This document shows positions 60,725 through 64,000 of a stretch of DNA of 64,000 nt, piece by piece. This stretch comes from Paenibacillus algorifonticola (GTDB lineage Bacteria > Bacillota > Bacilli > Paenibacillales > Paenibacillaceae), in NCBI RefSeq assembly GCF_000971975.1, contig NZ_LAQO01000006.1:244482-308481 (forward strand), in the 5' to 3' direction. The notes under the pieces are model-generated. The model saw only the letters and a program-made list of their open reading frames with translations. It did not search any database and was not told the origin of the DNA. The first letter of the stretch is position 1; each line of letters begins with the position of its first letter. Position numbers and translations under genes: made by a program.

Positions 60725-62968
60725 ATGGTACAGCAACAATCTTCAGTGGAAGATGTATTAGATAATATCCGCCCATTTTTACCTGAATTAATTACCGCTT
60801 GTGAATTCGTTGCAGGTAGCCTTTATCAGCCAATGGAACAGGCAACATGGGATAAATTTGCTGATGTTCTTGAAGGTATGGATGACCTTTATCGTACACT
60901 TAACTCCATTCATTCGGAAATGGATCCTTCTGCTGTACTTTGGTCTTATTTAAAGGTGTTTATAGCCGAATTTAGCAGTAATTTTCAAATCATGAACAAT
61001 TATATGGATGCAGAACAGTATAGAGAAGCAGGCGATTGTATCCATTATGAATTAAATCCGTTATTCTATCAGTTGGAAATTGCTATTGGTGGGGCACGGA
61101 CGATCGCTGAGCAGAGATATGGGGCTAATCTTGAGTATATAAAAGTCAAGTTTCCTAAACTATATGATCAAATTATAAGTATAGATAAAAATAATCATGT
61201 TTATCAAACGATGAATGCCAGAAATGGAGCGCCCAATCTTTGTGTTACACTTGCGGAAAAGGCCCCCGTTTATTTATATAGTACATATAACCCTTTAGAT
61301 GAAGCGGATCGCTGGGTGCAGCATTTAACCGATAAAGTGCAGGGTAAAGATAATATTATCATTTATGGTGTAGGCTTTGGCTATCACATTTCAGCGTATT
61401 TGGATGCTTATCCAGATCATAATGTTTATCTTTATGAACCAGATGAACAGATTTTTTTAGCAGCAATGAAAAGCGTGGATTTGAACAAGCTTCTAGATCG
61501 CCCACAAATTAAGGATTTTGTAGTTGGTGGCAATGCAAGCCAGCAAGCTAAATTGTTTTATAAGTTTTTACGCTACATGAAGGGCGAGCCTGAAATACTC
61601 AGTTTGCCTATTTATCAGAGCCTAATGGCAGATAAAGTATCGCAATTTTGTAATGATGCGATTATCGCCATTATGAATTATGATAGCTCGTATCGACTCT
61701 ACGAAAAGTTCGGTAGGGAATGGTTGGAAAATACTCTATTTAATTTATCTACGACGTTGAGTACTCCTCCCATAACGAACATGAAAAATAAGCTGGAAGG
61801 CTTTAGTGCGGTTATTGTTGGTGCAGGCCCTTCATTGGAAGCTGATATCAAGCATTTATCCAATTTAAAGGAGCATGCTTATATCATTGCGGCTGGCTCT
61901 ACCATTCAGTCCTTACTTCATTTTGGGATAACGCCGCATTTAATCATTTCTATGGATGGTACCGATGCGAACTATAACGTATTCCGCGATCTAGATATCA
62001 GTCATATTCCATTGCTTTATACACCTATGGTCAAGTACAAAATTATAGATAAGAAATGGGATTATCTATTCCATATGCATTTCCATAATGATGTTGCTTC
62101 TAAAAAAATAATGGAACTGTCAGATCAGGACCCGCTCTTTAATTCCAATCACTCCGTAACAGGAACCGCTATTCAAGCTGCCATATACATGGGCTGCAAA
62201 GAAATTATATTTACGGGTCAGGATTTATCCTATCCTAATGATAGAGTCTATTCCCCTGGAGCCAAGCATTTTAAAGAGGAGAAGCTGGAGCAGCAAATAG
62301 AAGCTGCAACGCTCGTTGTTGAAAATGTTAACGGTACAATGAATCGAACAAGCAACTTGATGAAGCTAACATTAGCTGATATAGAAAGTGTGCTGGAGGG
62401 TTATCCAGCTGTTCAGTTTATTAATACTACAGCTATGGGAGCAAAGATCAAATATACGACGGCCGAGCCTATGGAGCAGGTAGTTAAGCGTCTTGGTAAT
62501 AAAAAAACCGATGAAAACTTTTTTATTAAGGAAATAAAAGAATCAAGTCATTACGAAAATGAACGTCTTCAAACGATCAAAAACCTGGTTTTCCGTATGC
62601 CAGAGGAGTTGAAATCGTATGAGGAAGGCTTAAAAGGAATCAATAAAAATATCGAAAAGCTGCCGGAGCTAAGCAGAAAAAATCCGCAGAAATGTTTTAC
62701 GTTAATCAAAACGATTGAGACAGATTGGAAAGTTGCAATTAATAGTCAACCGTTTCAAGTATTTTGTTTTATGCTTTTCCGCAACGCATTAAGTGAGTTT
62801 GAGCGCGATCTTCCGGAGCTAGCTGAAGAAAATAATATGATCAAAAAAGCGAAGCTGGCACAGGAGATTATGAAGCCGTTAGTTGTTAAACTATTGGACG
62901 AAATACCTAGAATGAAAGAACTGATAGATGAAACAGTGAAAAGAGTTGGAGCTGGGACAAATATTTAA
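60725..62968 (+). CDS. Motility-associated (Maf-type, DUF115) flagellin glycosyltransferase
   Basis: This 747-residue cytoplasmic protein contains the DUF115/MptE-like domain of Maf proteins, with VIVGAGPSLEADIKHL near residue 363 and SMDGTDANYNVF near 415, plus SVTGTAIQAAIYMGC and FTGQDLSY further on. Maf proteins attach sugars, often nonulosonic acids, to flagellin. The N-terminal 180 residues are a helical extension. No sugar-synthesis genes are in the window, so the donor is unknown. ATG 60725 follows TTAGGAG. Its place right after fliDST is common in Paenibacillus-like and clostridial genomes. Confidence 0.88.
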   Translation: MVQQQSSVEDVLDNIRPFLPELITACEFVAGSLYQPMEQATWDKFADVLEGMDDLYRTLNSIHSEMDPSAVLWSYLKVFIAEFSSNFQIMNNYMDAEQYREAGDCIHYELNPLFYQLEIAIGGARTIAEQRYGANLEYIKVKFPKLYDQIISIDKNNHVYQTMNARNGAPNLCVTLAEKAPVYLYSTYNPLDEADRWVQHLTDKVQGKDNIIIYGVGFGYHISAYLDAYPDHNVYLYEPDEQIFLAAMKSVDLNKLLDRPQIKDFVVGGNASQQAKLFYKFLRYMKGEPEILSLPIYQSLMADKVSQFCNDAIIAIMNYDSSYRLYEKFGREWLENTLFNLSTTLSTPPITNMKNKLEGFSAVIVGAGPSLEADIKHLSNLKEHAYIIAAGSTIQSLLHFGITPHLIISMDGTDANYNVFRDLDISHIPLLYTPMVKYKIIDKKWDYLFHMHFHNDVASKKIMELSDQDPLFNSNHSVTGTAIQAAIYMGCKEIIFTGQDLSYPNDRVYSPGAKHFKEEKLEQQIEAATLVVENVNGTMNRTSNLMKLTLADIESVLEGYPAVQFINTTAMGAKIKYTTAEPMEQVVKRLGNKKTDENFFIKEIKESSHYENERLQTIKNLVFRMPEELKSYEEGLKGINKNIEKLPELSRKNPQKCFTLIKTIETDWKVAINSQPFQVFCFMLFRNALSEFERDLPELAEENNMIKKAKLAQEIMKPLVVKLLDEIPRMKELIDETVKRVGAGTNI

Positions 62969-63274
62969 ATTTTATGGATTTGGAATGTTTAAAAAAGTAA
63001 TTCGAAAATTTACAGAAAATATTTGGATATACATCTAAAGTCCTTAAAAAAAAATCCGATATAACAAGTAAGTAGATTATGCCAAAAAGTTCAACTGTTT
63101 AAAGTAGACAATAAACACTAAGGGGACAGTTTTTCTAGGCATTTTCACCCATTTTAGCTGTGATAGATATCCTATTTTATGGATTTTTCATAATTATTAA
63201 CGGAATCAAATCGTAATTAGATCGCCTGTTTTATCGCACTTTACTTAAGCGGCATACTGGGGAGGATTTTTTAA

Positions 63275-64000
63275 ATGATATTGAGAAAAAAAGAACAACT
63301 GGCTATTGCTACCGTTTTACTGAGCTCCGTATTAACGTTTGGTCCTATTTCTAGCGTATTTGCAGCTCCTGTTACAACTTCATGGGATACAGACAATGTT
63401 ACGATAACGAATAATGTTGGTAAAGCAGATACAGTAAAGGTTACTGGTCTTACGGCTGGTTCTACTGTAAATGTTTATGATAAAGCAACTGGCGGTAAAT
63501 TAATTGGCACAGCGAAAGTTCCAACTGGACAAACAGAGGTAACAGTAACGATTGCTAACTTTGACGTAGCTGGAAGAAAAGTCTACATATCTGTAGTTGC
63601 AGAAAGTACAGCAAGTGAGTTCACTGTAGAAGCGGAAGCGAAAACAGATAAAGCGGATGCAGCAGATGTAGCATCGGTGAATAATGTGGGCAAAGCAGAT
63701 ACGTTGACTGTAAAAGCTGCAGTTGGAACCATTATTAAGGTGTACGATTCGGAAACAGCAGGTAAAATATTGGGTACGGCAACAGTAGCGGCAGGTAAAA
63801 CGGAAGCAATTGTATCGATTGCCCAAATCGGCGCAGCCGAAACAAAAGTGTATGTAAGTGCAACGGAAGCAGGCAAGCTGGAAAGTGATCGTTTGGAAGT
63901 AACGGTAGCAGCGGAAGCGAAAACTGCGAAAGTAGCGGCATCGGATGTAGTAGCCGCGAACAACGTAGGTAAAGCAGATACACTGACCGTAACGGCAGCG
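63275..64000 (+). CDS. Secreted repeat protein, 3' truncated by the window
   Basis: ATG 63275 with a GGGGAGGA site opens a frame that runs off the end (242 codons seen). A signal peptide (1-31, ending SSVFA) is followed by repeats of about 90 residues: NNVGKADTVKV at residue 46, NNVGKADTLTV at 136 and again at 229. Within each unit a strand ending VYDKATGGKLIGTA / VYDSETAGKILGTA recurs. The pattern is that of a bacterial Ig-like tandem repeat in a large surface protein. The 307-bp gap upstream is A+T-rich; no promoter could be assigned. Anchoring and function would depend on the missing C-terminus. Confidence 0.8.
   Translation, partial: MILRKKEQLAIATVLLSSVLTFGPISSVFAAPVTTSWDTDNVTITNNVGKADTVKVTGLTAGSTVNVYDKATGGKLIGTAKVPTGQTEVTVTIANFDVAGRKVYISVVAESTASEFTVEAEAKTDKADAADVASVNNVGKADTLTVKAAVGTIIKVYDSETAGKILGTATVAAGKTEAIVSIAQIGAAETKVYVSATEAGKLESDRLEVTVAAEAKTAKVAASDVVAANNVGKADTLTVTAA
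63410..64000 (+). repeat. Tandem about 90-codon repeats in the truncated surface gene
   Basis: Units start at 63410, 63680 and 63959, giving periods of 270 and 279 bases. The shared core encodes NNVGKADT followed by V/L-x-V. Codon-level divergence between units is moderate, so this is an established protein repeat rather than a fresh DNA expansion. Confidence 0.85.

Overview
The window looks like a chromosome segment of a spore-forming, flagellated, S-layer-bearing Firmicute, most likely Paenibacillus or a close relative such as Cohnella. The reasons are gene order shared with the Bacillus subtilis sporulation, mbl/flhOP, tagO and degSU/com/flg regions, several SLH-domain surface proteins next to csaB (pyruvylated wall polymer), and mixed GC content. 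I saw no rRNA, tRNA, CRISPR array, transposase or prophage gene.

Layout. (1) 1-4378: the end of a sugar ABC importer (binding protein cut by the window edge, two permeases) with a GH32 sucrase. (2) 4643-8206: an adaptor/ATPase/permease efflux operon of the MacAB/YknXYZ type; its adaptor carries a proline-free collagen-like Gly-X-Y insert. (3) 8304-14213: spoIID, spoIIQ, spoIIID, mbl, flhO, flhP and a small membrane protein. Sequence-recognisable promoters of the sigma-F, sigma-E, sigma-H and sigma-D types precede spoIIQ, spoIIID, mbl and flhO. (4) 14476-16677 (minus strand): a secreted eight-repeat Big2 protein that interrupts the conserved order before fabZ. (5) 17115-24713: fabZ, phosphoglucomutase, then the wall-polymer genes (a DUF5693-like membrane protein overlapping csaB, tagA, tagO).

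(6) 25074-45481: a 20-kb surface island between tagO and degS, which I recall as close neighbours in B. subtilis. It holds three SLH proteins (one probably the major S-layer protein), two unknown secreted repeat proteins, a phosphodiester-glycosidase-like exoprotein, an atypical spore SASP and metK. Two SLH genes share a nearly identical ECF-sigma-type promoter, and a third surface gene has a variant of it.

(7) 45685-62968: degS-degU, an unknown membrane-anchored protein, comFA, comFC, yvyF, flgM, flgN, flgK, flgL, fliW, csrA, hag, flaG, fliD, fliS, fliT and a Maf-type flagellin glycosyltransferase. flgM and hag have exact sigma-D promoters, and the hag leader has a clear CsrA-binding hairpin. 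(8) 63275-64000: the start of a secreted protein with about 90-residue repeats, cut by the window edge.

The genes fit together as a cell-surface and differentiation region. csaB/tagA/tagO would build the pyruvylated polymer that holds the SLH proteins, DegSU and the sigma-D set control motility and exoproteins, and the spo genes act in engulfment and mother-cell development. The most unexpected DNA-level structure is in comFA: eleven consecutive, non-overlapping inverted repeats packed into about 400 bp of a GC-rich segment that lengthens the protein by roughly 190 residues. A weaker version occurs in csaB.
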